Shown: positions 41,401 to 46,119 of the stretch, piece after piece
How the letters are laid out: each line of letters starts with the position of its first letter
Numbering within the stretch: the stretch's first letter is position 1
NCBI GenBank assembly: GCA_963170055.1
Contig: CAUJGJ010000006.1
Span: forward strand, 1,064,998 to 1,128,997
DNA: 64,000 nt
Source of the DNA: Halisarca cf. caerulea
Taxonomy: Eukaryota; Porifera; Demospongiae; Chondrillida; Halisarcidae
Direction of reading: 5' to 3'
Program-made: the position numbers and the translations under genes
Notes under the pieces: model-generated
Seen by the model: only the letters and a program-made list of their open reading frames with translations
What the model was told of the DNA's origin: nothing
Databases searched by the model: none

Positions 41401-43293
41401 TTTCCTTATTTAAAACATACCACAACTAACCTGAGAGCACAGTGGTATTGTATTCTGTACATGCATATTGATTGTCACTGTCCACTTCCACACATCCAAT
41501 GGAATAAGTTGTGTCCAGTGATAAGCCACCTATTTGTAATATACTGTTGTTGAATGTGTATCCATCTCCTTCAGGTTGTGTTCCATTCACCCAACATTGG
41601 TAAGTCTTCTCAGACTGTTTTTTCAATTCAAACGATGTATTTGATGTTGCTGAAACTGTTAAACTTGCTTGTTCTATAGAAGGAATTGTATACAGCTCAT
41701 TTGAAAAGTAATAGTTGAGAAAGTAAGAACTTTTAAATTGGTTGTTGCAAAACTTACTGTAAGGGATAACATAACCCCTGGCCGGGACATATTAATGCCT
41801 TCAGGATTTATCCACTTTTGCAATAACTTTATTTTGCTGATATGCTCAATCTGATTAAGGGCAGGAAACCCTGATTAATTCTTGGCTTAGACTATTTTTG
41901 CTTTTAATTTAAGTAGCATATCCATTCTTTCATTGATGAAATACGTCAAGTGGATAGATTAGGTAAATGACACTGTGCACTTAAACTGCACTTAATTGTT
42001 GCAAATGCAGAGGAATAACTCAACACTGAATAAGATAGAAATGAATCAGGGTAATGGCAGGTGTGTACTAGCCTACTGGTGGTACTGGTGGGTATACTTA
42101 TTTGATATTCCATATTAATTCTTTATCCTGTCTGATTATGCAAGTGTGCTATGTCCACCCTTGGACACATTGAACATAATGACTTCCTTTTCAGAGGCTA
42201 TAGATATGCTCAGATCCAATTTTATTCCACAATATGTGTCATATAGCCTATTATACCATGTGAATGTCATTTTATATCTAGCAAAGATTATGCAGATAAT
42301 GTATTACATTATTGTTCAACTTTGCAAACTTGGATGTACTTGGTTATTGTAACTGTACAACTTACTTCTGTTTTTAGTTTTTTCATTTTTCATCGTGTAT
42401 TCACTGCTGCCAGCTGTATTCTGTGCTCTGACTCGAATGTTATACTCAGTTCCAGGTATCAACATTACAAGAGTAGCTTCAGTGCTTTGTGCTTTTGTAC
42501 ACATAGAATCACTTCCATAAAAAACATCATAAGTAATGATTTCCTGGGGTAGTCCCCCATAATCAGTAGGCTTTCTCCAAGTCACTTTAAGCTTGTTACA
42601 GGTTGGCATTTTAATGCGTAATGAGTTAGGTTTACTGGGTGCTGCATTAAAGGAAGAAAGTGTTTTATATTACAGCGAAACCTCTTTTAACAAACTCCCC
42701 TAATAGTGAAAACCTCTCTATAACACACTGCTTTTGTGGGACCAGATAGATTACTGTGCATGTAAAATAACCTCTGAATAGTGGAAACCTCTGTACAATG
42801 AACTGCATGGTTTTTAGTTCCCAAAGTGTCCGTTATAGAGAGGTTCCACTGTATGTAGTAGACATGCAGTGGCATGCAGTGGCAGTGGCATCTATGCTAA
42901 GTGCACATATATATAGTGTGTATTGTTTTCTTTCACATTTTGAGACATTTGATGGATAATTACATTGGATATAATCATAGGCACATTTACCTGCATAAGT
43001 CAACTTTAGTACTTGACTGTACTCCCCAACTCCTGTCTCCTCTCCAACTGCTGCCACCCACACATTGTATGTAGTAGGAGATGTTGGTAGTAGTAGAATG
43101 AGATTTGTCATTGCTACTTGAGATGTCTGTATACTTCCAGTACTGTTGTTTTCAGCTTGTTTGTATCGTATTGAATAGTTTGCAATAGTTTGGTGCTTAC
43201 TTACTACTTCTTCCCACTTTATTTCTTGAGTAAAGTGAGTTCCATTCAACTTCGCTGCTAGACCCTTACGGACTCGGGTGACTTTCTTTAAGC
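1402..43293 (-). CDS. Giant FN3-repeat protein gene (24 exons visible, partial at both ends)
   Basis: Likely an extracellular or membrane-anchored adhesion or receptor protein made of FN3 domains. The 24 exons listed separately encode 2276 codons. Every exon length is a multiple of three and every exon starts and ends in phase 1, the symmetric class that can be duplicated without breaking the frame. In transcript order they are seven A-B-C cassettes followed by three single FN3 domains (D3, D2, D1). A domains carry a Tyr-Asn-Val-Trp-Val strand near the C-terminus. B domains begin with a conserved Cys-Asn before the core Trp. C domains have three conserved Cys. N-X-S/T sequons are very frequent, which fits a secreted or surface protein. 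No signal peptide exon, transmembrane exon or stop was found. The gene reaches past the left edge, and its 5' end may lie right of 43.3 kb or be hidden by insertions. Two adjacent genes rather than one cannot be excluded. Confidence 0.85.
1834..2109 (-). CDS. FN3 gene exon D2
   Basis: 92 codons. The acceptor is GATTCAG and the donor is AACAG|GTGATT. It is a divergent FN3: AEVIWGEL gives the core Trp and YREYTIEMYLQF takes the place of the usual Y-x-V-x-V strand. It is called from position, phase and pattern, so the fold assignment is weaker than for its neighbours. Confidence 0.7.
2110..2619. other. Intron with a TG-rich tract
   Basis: Intron between D3 and D2. It holds a short (TG)n run at about 2185-2216 followed by a long TG/CA-biased stretch. 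Open frames here come from the low-complexity sequence. Confidence 0.75.
2620..2916 (-). CDS. FN3 gene exon D3
   Basis: 99 codons. The acceptor is CTGCAG before V-P-E-K-V-P and the donor is ACAG|GTATGT. It is a classical FN3: EFTMEW, IAGYKVVYS, ELDAGTVYLFKVAAFTKYGTG. This is the first domain after the seven cassettes, and it lacks the cassette-specific Cys. Confidence 0.9.
2917..4022. other. Intron with a foldback element
   Basis: Intron between C7 and D3. The only structured feature I see is the inverted repeat at 3121-3245. The rest is unassigned AT-rich sequence. Confidence 0.6.
3121..3245. repeat. Foldback (hairpin) element
   Basis: Two arms of about 44 nt (3121-3164 and 3201-3245) are imperfect reverse complements around a 36-nt loop rich in CCCAAGGGC-type short repeats. 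The size and form suggest a short foldback MITE in an intron. Confidence 0.75.
4023..4286 (-). CDS. FN3 gene exon C7 (cassette 7, C domain)
   Basis: 88 codons. The acceptor is TTTCACAG and the donor is AGTG|GTGAGT. It keeps the C-domain pattern of three Cys (LNYSC, MYSVHCLVY, LCYEGTA) but is the most diverged C copy: the CWVNG motif of the other copies is replaced by SCNIS. Confidence 0.8.
4287..4739. other. Intron without recognisable feature
   Basis: AT-rich sequence between B7 and C7. I see no repeat or coding signal in it. Confidence 0.6.
4740..5042 (-). CDS. FN3 gene exon B7
   Basis: 101 codons. The acceptor is TTACACAG before A-P-D-V-P and the donor is AAAG|GTACAA. FN3 marks are ITCNTMILEW with the B-type Cys-Asn, the LSGGLPVTGYEVV turn, and MSYRVQLKAIN. 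Confidence 0.88.
5250..5573 (-). CDS. FN3 gene exon A7
   Basis: 108 codons. The acceptor is CATCTAG before G-V-P-R-P and the donor is ACAA|GTAAGA. A-type marks are SQTIEWEKV, ITHFIAVYG and ITYNVWLAAVGEKTGAGE. Confidence 0.88.
5574..7387. other. Intron containing a foldback-family copy
   Basis: Intron between C6 and A7. The segment 5940-6200 resembles sequence near 58.4 kb and, inverted, near 22.2 kb, and all share GGACATAACAGC. It has an 11-bp inverted repeat (5965-5975 and 6081-6091). No coding signal: short open frames at 5963-6530 have no domain. Confidence 0.5.
7388..7636 (-). CDS. FN3 gene exon C6
   Basis: 83 codons. The acceptor is AACTAG and the donor is ATAG|GTGAGT. It has the C-domain Cys pattern (YKCWVNG, YTIGCVEV, YGCSEF) plus an extra C-x-x-C (CEQC) just before it, unique to this copy. 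Confidence 0.85.
7800..8081 (-). CDS. FN3 gene exon B6
   Basis: 94 codons. The acceptor is TCTAACAG before E-P-Q-Q-P and the donor is CGAA|GTAAGT. FN3 marks are KKCNELDVVW with the B-type Cys, TGGLPLVNYEILYG and LLPGTSYTVEVRANN. Confidence 0.9.
8170..9079. mobile_element. Candidate non-autonomous DNA element (short TIRs)
   Basis: ACTACACAGG at 8170-8179 is the exact reverse complement of 9070-9079. The right end continues as ATAAACACCCTGTGTAG, matching the right end at 58.87 kb and resembling the element at 36.5-37.3 kb. It lies in the B6-A6 intron and has no coding capacity. The boundaries are tentative. Confidence 0.4.
9080..9915. other. Intron, nothing recognised
   Basis: The rest of the A6-B6 intron. 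I see no repeats, foldbacks or coding pattern. Confidence 0.5.
9916..10233 (-). CDS. FN3 gene exon A6
   Basis: 106 codons. The acceptor is ATACGTAG before G-L-S-Q-V and the donor is TCAG|GTATGT. A-type marks are SIRWEEV, ESYKIRYG and PTTYNVWVAAVGNKTGEGEY. Confidence 0.9.
10234..12817. other. Intron left of the gypsy insertion
   Basis: Part of the 10-kb C5-A6 intron. Short open frames (10,768-11,076 and 11,406-11,678) have no recognisable domain. I see nothing else that can be assigned. Confidence 0.5.
12818..13356 (+). repeat. 5' LTR
   Basis: It begins TGTAACAGTG and ends GTTCTTACA, with TGTAA/TTACA terminal inversion. It contains a short (TG)n run. The element promoter should lie here; TTTGTATTTAAG near 13,220 is the best TATA-like site. 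Confidence 0.97.
13357..13384 (+). promoter_or_regulatory. Primer-binding-site region and gag leader
   Basis: The bases just after the 5' LTR, GTTGGCGTAGTCGGCAGGAT, sit where the minus-strand primer site should be. I could not assign the matching tRNA by eye. The leader before the gag ATG is only 28 nt. Confidence 0.55.
13385..14224 (+). CDS. gag: Gag-like structural protein of the gypsy element
   Basis: 279 residues starting at an ATG 28 nt after the LTR. The N-terminal two thirds is a Gag capsid-like helical region with Trp-rich positions (FVDWAKHF, LLWLKVRL). The C-terminus has one CCHC zinc knuckle, CLRCGRVGHYARGC (CX2CX4HX4C), which in this family binds the element RNA. The downstream pol frame overlaps the last 85 nt in the -1 frame, so pol is probably made by -1 ribosomal frameshifting. 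The reading frame is intact. Confidence 0.95.
   Translation: MAEQPAPRVQRPLVLPDVYTGEGSFVDWAKHFGNVAAVNQWDDDQKLLWLKVRLGGKAQTAFGKLPAESQAAYEAAIAALKERFEPASLRQLYIAKFQARKKAKTEGWADYADDLRVLADKAYPELDQNARQLVTLQHYLNQVDNMQLSFAIRQRTPHTIDEAVRATLELESYLRPKPASVQTTLDPTEALKRVEAREDVVLKALSDITTRLEKLETASTTRGSQDKFHAPGRGPPPKSRVPTPEKEVICLRCGRVGHYARGCATKRPIDKPGNGKPPA
14140..16401 (+). pseudogene. pol: Gypsy pol, 5' part (protease, RT, start of RNase H), broken by a duplication
   Basis: This frame opens without ATG inside gag, as expected for a -1 frameshift product. The aspartic protease motif is DTGSG (about 14,347). Reverse transcriptase shows FCVDYRKVNAVT, LDLISGYWQV and the catalytic YLDD at 15,652-15,663. RNase H starts with the DTDASDVGIGAVLSQ block. 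At 16,351 the sequence jumps back and repeats 16,115-16,350. Because 236 is not a multiple of three, the frame is lost and ends at 16,401. The rest of pol continues in another frame downstream. Confidence 0.95.
16115..16586 (+). repeat. 236-bp tandem duplication within RNase H
   Basis: Unit 1 is 16,115-16,350 and unit 2 is 16,351-16,586, with no difference seen by eye. It duplicates most of the RNase H coding segment and moves pol from frame 1 to frame 3. Confidence 0.95.
16351..18287 (+). pseudogene. pol: Gypsy pol, 3' part (RNase H, integrase)
   Basis: This frame carries on after the duplication. RNase H ends with the RTDHGSLRW segment. Integrase has an HHCC zinc-binding N-terminus (the HNDVAEWCKTCPQC end is visible, about 17,110), catalytic Asp in AVDILGPLP and HSDQGRQFES, and Glu in GLVERFNRTL. 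A GPY/F-like module (WTGPYRVIKRI) follows and no chromodomain is seen. The in-frame ATG at 16,317 lies in the first duplication unit and is not a true start. Apart from the frame break upstream, the reading frame is clean. Confidence 0.93.
18302..18319 (+). promoter_or_regulatory. Polypurine tract before the 3' LTR
   Basis: A purine-rich run (GTGGTAGGGGG) directly before the LTR, in the position where plus-strand DNA synthesis is primed. Confidence 0.6.
18320..18858 (+). repeat. 3' LTR
   Basis: 539 bp, the same length as the 5' LTR and no mismatch found by eye. It is followed by the CCAG target duplication. Confidence 0.97.
18859..19924. other. Intron right of the gypsy insertion, nothing recognised
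   Basis: AT-rich sequence between the LTR element and the foldbacks at 19.9-20.4 kb. Short open frames show no domain. Confidence 0.5.
19925..20039. repeat. 115-bp foldback element
   Basis: Arms 19,925-19,950 and 20,014-20,039 match as reverse complements at 25 of 26 positions. The loop contains CCCTCGG and CTCGAGC, also GC-rich relative to the surroundings. Confidence 0.85.
20102..20378. repeat. Large foldback element beside exon C5
   Basis: The arms, about 80 nt each (roughly 20,102-20,183 and 20,299-20,378), are near-perfect reverse complements. Both carry AACACCTTC at the outer end and a block around GGATCCACAAATTTGCAAAC. The loop is about 115 nt. The right arm ends about 13 nt from the C5 splice donor, so in the pre-mRNA it would form a long hairpin just downstream of the 5' splice site. 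Confidence 0.88.
20392..20643 (-). CDS. FN3 gene exon C5
   Basis: 84 codons. The acceptor is TTTCTAG before E-A-T-V-Q and the donor is ACAG|GTAATG. C-type Cys are in YKCWING, YSIDCVEV and YGCTEYNTTVLTG. Confidence 0.9.
20841..20963. repeat. Three 41-bp tandem repeats
   Basis: Units begin at 20,841, 20,882 and 20,923 (ATACCCATCATCACAGTCGT and variants) and contain GCTGATCACAC. The third unit is slightly diverged. It lies in the B5-C5 intron. Confidence 0.9.
22072..22337. repeat. Foldback element, GGACATAACAGC family (inverted copy)
   Basis: GGTGGTAAAAATCTC (22,072-22,086) has its exact reverse complement at 22,323-22,337. Inside, GCTGTTATGTCC is the reverse of the core shared with copies at 6.0 and 58.4 kb. 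Confidence 0.6.
22657..24400. repeat. Cluster of repeats with ATGTGGGACATGTCC ends
   Basis: This 15-mer or its reverse complement occurs at 22,657, 23,717, 23,970 and 24,386, and again at 25,896. The sequences before the 22,657 and 23,717 copies are related to each other (22,320-22,672 and 23,530-23,731), as are those before the 24,386 and 25,896 copies. I read this as several nested or truncated copies of one non-autonomous family. It sits in the B5-C5 intron. Confidence 0.6.
23717..23984. repeat. 268-bp foldback element with ATGTGGGACATGTCC termini
   Basis: Left arm 23,717-23,783 and right arm about 23,918-23,984 are nearly perfect reverse complements, ending exactly in the 15-mer. The loop is about 130 nt. 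Nearby, a second perfect inverted pair CCATGTGGGTGCCA / TGGCACCCACATGG occurs at about 23,990 and 24,097. Confidence 0.9.
24652..24936 (-). CDS. FN3 gene exon B5
   Basis: 95 codons. The acceptor is CTTATAG before A-P-G-Q-P and the donor is CGAA|GTAAGT. B-type marks are VSCNQMNVSW, SGGLPIERYELHY and LLPGTMYTIKVKAV. Confidence 0.9.
24937..26003. other. Intron with one repeat-family end
   Basis: It holds the 25,790-25,910 copy of the ATGTGGGACATGTCC family (right-end type). I see nothing else. Confidence 0.55.
26004..26327 (-). CDS. FN3 gene exon A5
   Basis: 108 codons. The acceptor is ACATATAG before G-L-G-P-V and the donor is AAAG|GTGTGA, which is a weak site. A-type marks are KITWKQV, ISQYSIKYGK and PTTYNVWVSVVGDETGVGEY. 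Confidence 0.88.
26328..27647. other. Intron; diverged repeat fragment
   Basis: 27,240-27,350 resembles parts of the 22.4 and 23.6 kb repeats (a TCACATG..CATCTTTCT-type stretch and a TGACATGTCC motif). A short GATT run occurs at about 27,530-27,550. No coding signal. Confidence 0.45.
27648..27884 (-). CDS. FN3 gene exon C4
   Basis: 79 codons, the shortest C exon. The acceptor is TTAACAG and the donor is ACAG|GTGAGA. Cys are in YTCWVNN, YSIGCVELG and YLCTEYNTSTLTG. Confidence 0.88.
28376..28478. repeat. (TG)n microsatellite, CA repeat in the FN3 transcript
   Basis: About 50 TG units with one TA interruption. On the minus strand it is a long CA run starting about 24 nt downstream of the B4 splice donor. 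Confidence 0.95.
28503..28778 (-). CDS. FN3 gene exon B4
   Basis: 92 codons. The acceptor is ATTTACAG before E-P-D-R-P and the donor is CGAA|GTAAGG. B-type marks are TTCNNLELNW, TGGLPIVNYEVKYG and LVPKTMYAIKVRTI. It is very similar to B3. Confidence 0.92.
28779..29906. other. Intron, nothing recognised
   Basis: A4-B4 intron. A 124-codon open frame at 29,328-29,702 has no recognisable domain and I do not call it a gene. Confidence 0.5.
29907..30224 (-). CDS. FN3 gene exon A4
   Basis: 106 codons. The acceptor is ACATTCAG before G-L-A-E-V and the donor is TCAG|GTCAGT. A-type marks are QSLRWDTV, TSNYSIKYG and PTTYNVWVAAVGNKTGVG. Confidence 0.92.
30460..30711 (-). CDS. FN3 gene exon C3
   Basis: 84 codons. 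The acceptor is TATTACAG and the donor is ACAG|GTGAAA. Cys are in YHCWVNT, YAIGCVKV and YQCTEYNDTVLTG. The next intron is only 235 nt, one of the shorter ones in the gene. Confidence 0.9.
30712..33566. other. Intron, nothing recognised
   Basis: 2.9-kb C3-B3 intron. Open frames at 31.2-32.2 kb have no domain. I see no foldback or tandem repeat. Confidence 0.5.
33567..33848 (-). CDS. FN3 gene exon B3
   Basis: 94 codons. The acceptor is AATTTACAG before E-P-D-R-P and the donor is CGAA|GTAAGA. It is nearly the same as B4 in its first half (TACNNLALNW, TGGLPIVNYEVKYG). Its downstream intron matches that of B4 but with only a few CA units. Confidence 0.92.
34216..34518 (-). CDS. FN3 gene exon A3
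   Basis: 101 codons. The acceptor is ATGTTAG before G-L-N-R-V and the donor is TCAG|GTTAGT. It is very close to A1 and A2 (GTHFTQEIKWEEVVSKHQT block) even though its B partner is closest to B4. Confidence 0.92.
34519..36517. other. Intron, nothing recognised
   Basis: First part of the C2-A3 intron, AT-rich. Short open frames (35,037-36,515) show no domain. Confidence 0.5.
36518..37283. mobile_element. Candidate non-autonomous DNA element, ACAGGGTGTTTATA-type TIRs
   Basis: Left end ACAGGGTATTTATAACCGTC (36,520-36,539) pairs with right end GACAGTTATAACCACCCTGT (37,261-37,280) with 3 mismatches in 20. The right-end sequence, including CACCCACAATCA, recurs at about 58.84-58.89 kb. It has no coding capacity. 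Confidence 0.55.
37868..38110 (-). CDS. FN3 gene exon C2
   Basis: 81 codons. The acceptor is TTCTATAG before A-Q-S-S-L and the donor is ACAG|GTTAGC. Cys are in YQCWVNG, YSIGCMEV and YACTEYNTTVLTG. It is almost identical to C1, including flanking intron sequence. Confidence 0.93.
38331..38660. mobile_element. 330-bp repeat X, uninterrupted copy
   Basis: It starts TTTTTGGGCCACC and has a TA microsatellite (about 38,408-38,454) after GATGTCAATATAT. It ends in a 16-nt inverted repeat (AAGCGATTCGAGTTT / AAACTCGAATCACTT). The other copy, at 46.03-50.88 kb, matches both halves but is split at the TA run. At the matching place in cassette 1 this repeat is absent. Its class is unknown: no coding capacity, possibly a MITE. 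Confidence 0.8.
38915..39193 (-). CDS. FN3 gene exon B2
   Basis: 93 codons. The acceptor is TAATGCAG before A-P-S-K-P-N and the donor is AGAA|GTAAGT. B-type marks are PTCNKLKVTW, YGGLPQEIISYDVCYG and LTPGTEYNIGIRA. It has an extra Cys in DVCYG that is Phe in B1. Confidence 0.92.
39362..39664 (-). CDS. FN3 gene exon A2
   Basis: 101 codons. The acceptor is CATGCTAG before G-L-K-K-V and the donor is TCAG|GTAAAT. It is nearly identical to A1. Confidence 0.93.
39665..41430. other. Intron between cassettes 1 and 2
   Basis: It separates the duplicated cassettes. It contains the left copy of a 225-bp direct repeat (41,048-41,272). Otherwise AT-rich with nothing recognised. Confidence 0.6.
41048..41272. 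repeat. 225-bp direct repeat, left copy
   Basis: It starts ATTAAGGGCAGGAAACCCTG and matches 41,854-42,078 with a single difference noticed (GCGTC versus ACGTC). Confidence 0.92.
41431..41673 (-). CDS. FN3 gene exon C1
   Basis: 81 codons. The acceptor is TTCTATAG before E-Q-A-S-L and the donor is TCAG|GTTAGT. Cys are in YQCWVNG, YSIGCVEV and YACTEYNTTVLSG. It is flanked on both sides by the 225-bp direct repeat. Confidence 0.93.
41854..42078. repeat. 225-bp direct repeat, right copy
   Basis: Same sequence as 41,048-41,272, 806 bp away. It lies in the B1-C1 intron at the place where cassette 2 instead carries repeat X. Confidence 0.92.
42366..42641 (-). CDS. FN3 gene exon B1
   Basis: 92 codons. 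The acceptor is TAATGCAG before A-P-S-K-P-N and the donor is AGAA|GTAAGT. B-type marks are PTCNKLKVTW and YGGLPQEIITYDVFYG. Confidence 0.92.
42673..42851. mobile_element. Pogo/Tigger-like MITE (179 bp)
   Basis: The ends CAGCGAAACCTCT and AGAGGTTCCACTG are inverted repeats of the Tc1/mariner pogo type, flanked by TA. The paralogous intron of cassette 2 (about 39,215) reads straight through at a single TA, giving the empty site. It has no coding capacity. Confidence 0.9.
42991..43293 (-). CDS. FN3 gene exon A1 (most 5' exon found)
   Basis: 101 codons. The acceptor is AAGCTAG before G-L-K-K-V and the donor is GCAG|GTAAAT. A-type marks are EIKWEEV, IANYSIRYKQ and PTTYNVWVAAVGEETGVGEY. Being phase 1 at its start, it needs an upstream exon that I did not find. 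Confidence 0.92.
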
Positions 43294-44017
43294 CTAGCTT
43301 GGATAGATAGATAGATAGATAAGTTGTATTTTTAGAACGTAGGAAATGCCCCATCAGCTATAAGCTGGTTTACCTGGGGATTTTACACAGACAATACAAT
43401 TTGGACACATAATTGAGAAAAAAAATTGAGATGAGGAAAAAACCAAATGATTTGATGTGATTACTAAATGAATTTACAAGCAACATGTAATCAACAACAT
43501 AATTTAAAATGCAACAAACAAGGATAGAGTTCGGTACTGGAAGGCGAACTCGGGTATATACAATGCAATCCACAGAATCTGAATTGGACACATGCACGCA
43601 ATTGCAAGAGAAGAGATTTGTCTAGGAATAAAAAAGCTTCTACAATCTACAAAGCAAAAATCTGCTGAACTACTCTAAACAAACTTTTGTAGCTAAAAAC
43701 CTTTTTTGGTTTTCAAGTATATCAATTGCACAATCACGGTTATTTCCGCATACAATGTAGTTTTGCTTGTATCTTCATTTATACACAAGCTATTGCTATG
43801 AAAACTGTATTATTGTATTTAGTGTTGAATTTCCAATCGTGTGAATGGTCACATGTGGAAATCAGATAAAGCTACATTGTCGTGCAAGACTGCAGGACGA
43901 GTCATTTTTGTTGCATGGTTCATGCAAGATAAAGGGACCTAACCTGATCCTTTGGATATCACTGTATTCAGGATTTAGATCACTGCAATAGTGACATTTT
44001 TGTCTGGCCTTTGACTG
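43294..44017. other. Upstream intron or flank, short GATA run
   Basis: A (GATA)n run lies at about 43,301-43,321 next to the A1 acceptor. No signal-peptide exon or promoter could be recognised. Confidence 0.5.
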
Positions 44018-44302
44018 ATGTCAGTATGTACATCTCCTAACCTTTTGGTTGGGTATTTGTATTGTCTTTTTTATGCAGATCATTGCCCAAAGACCTCTAT
44101 GCTGTATTATACAGGTTGGTCACAGCATACACTGAACTAAATATGCAGATTTCATTCTTATCAGCATAATAATTTGCAATACAATGATTTTTACTTCACT
44201 GTTGACACTCACCCTGTCTAATGTGATTTTCGCTGTCAAGAGTTTTAAATTAGTTTTCAAGATATTTATCAGTGTTCGAGCCTAATATGCCTGTATGTAT
44301 GT
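44018..44302. repeat. Local duplication, copy 1
   Basis: 44,018-44,057 recurs at 45,974-46,014, and 44,080-44,302 recurs at 50,918-51,137, in the same order and orientation. Copy 2 is therefore split by about 4.9 kb of inserted DNA. Confidence 0.9.
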
Positions 44303-44482
<180 letters not shown>

Positions 44483-45482
44483 CTAACAGCTGATATATAT
44501 TGCCCTGAGTTCCAGAATGCCAACTGTTGCTCTTAATTGACTTAGTGTATTATTATGAATGAAGACTGCATTTGACAGTTCCAACAGTATAGTAAGCACC
44601 TAGAGTCCAGTACAGATTAATGGTGGTTGTTGCAAAATCTGTTGGTGAAGCTGGATAGCTTTACCTGTCTAACACGATTGAAAGCTTCTATATACCCATG
44701 CAATTTGGTGACTTATGAGACCATAATAGGCCTTTTCTCATTACGTGGACTCCTAGGATGCATATAATTATGGTAACATTCATTTTGGGTAATTAATCAT
44801 AATAATATTACCTAGTATATAGGCAACATCAAATTAAGGACACATACTATATACTTTTGTGACAGTGCAATTGGTTTAAGTCTTCATATTACAGGTATAG
44901 GATTTAGGTTCAAAACAGTATGCGAAAACTTCTTGTTATATGATAGCTATTATGTGTTGTGTACATTTGGGACGATTACCTGAGCCATTTCCTGATAGTA
45001 CTCTGTCCAGAAGCAATATTATGAATGCAAAAGTAACTAACTGGATTCCTTTGAATGATCCAACCATTACCGATTACTTCGATCAGCCAGGTTTTGGATA
45101 CTTCTTTGGATATACTGTGTTACTTCGGTGGTGATAGTGGTTGTGCCATGGACAATGTTGTAAATCTAGAGACAGAGGTATTTAAGTGCTATTCTTATCA
45201 GTTGAAAGTTTTTCACTATAGGAGATGGACCTATTAAGCATCTCTTTGCAAACTTTCTTTATCTAATGATGTGGATACCCTTGTATTGTTTCATTGCTGA
45301 TGGCTTTAGAAACATTTTCAATTTACTTTGGCTTTCTGTTATGGTGAAATCTACCTTTGTGGATTCAAATGCAAATACATTATGTATAATATGCCTATTT
45401 TCCAGCCAAAATGCTATGCATGTATTCAAGATGTACTCCAACGCTAAATATTATAGTGACTCACAAAGTTGTTGGGTGTGTT
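44483..45482. other. No gene seen
   Basis: AT-rich sequence between two TG tracts. Short open frames have no domain. Confidence 0.5.
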
Positions 45483-45973
<491 letters not shown>

Positions 45974-46026
45974 GATGTCAGTATGTACATCTCCTAACCT
46001 TTTGGTTGGGTATTAAATTGTGTTTT

Positions 46027-46119
46027 CTTTTTGGGCCACCTTCCGGCGGCCCTATATTATTTTTACTTTCACCAGAAGTGTCCGGAACGTCCGTAACGAT
46101 GTCAATATATATATATATA
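46027..46119. mobile_element. Repeat X, second copy, left part
   Basis: It matches 38,331 onward (TTTTTGGGCCACC, then ACGATGTCAATATAT) and stops in the TA run where the retrotransposons begin. Preceding CTTTT (46,027-46,031) is repeated at 50,884-50,888, a possible target duplication of X. Confidence 0.85.
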
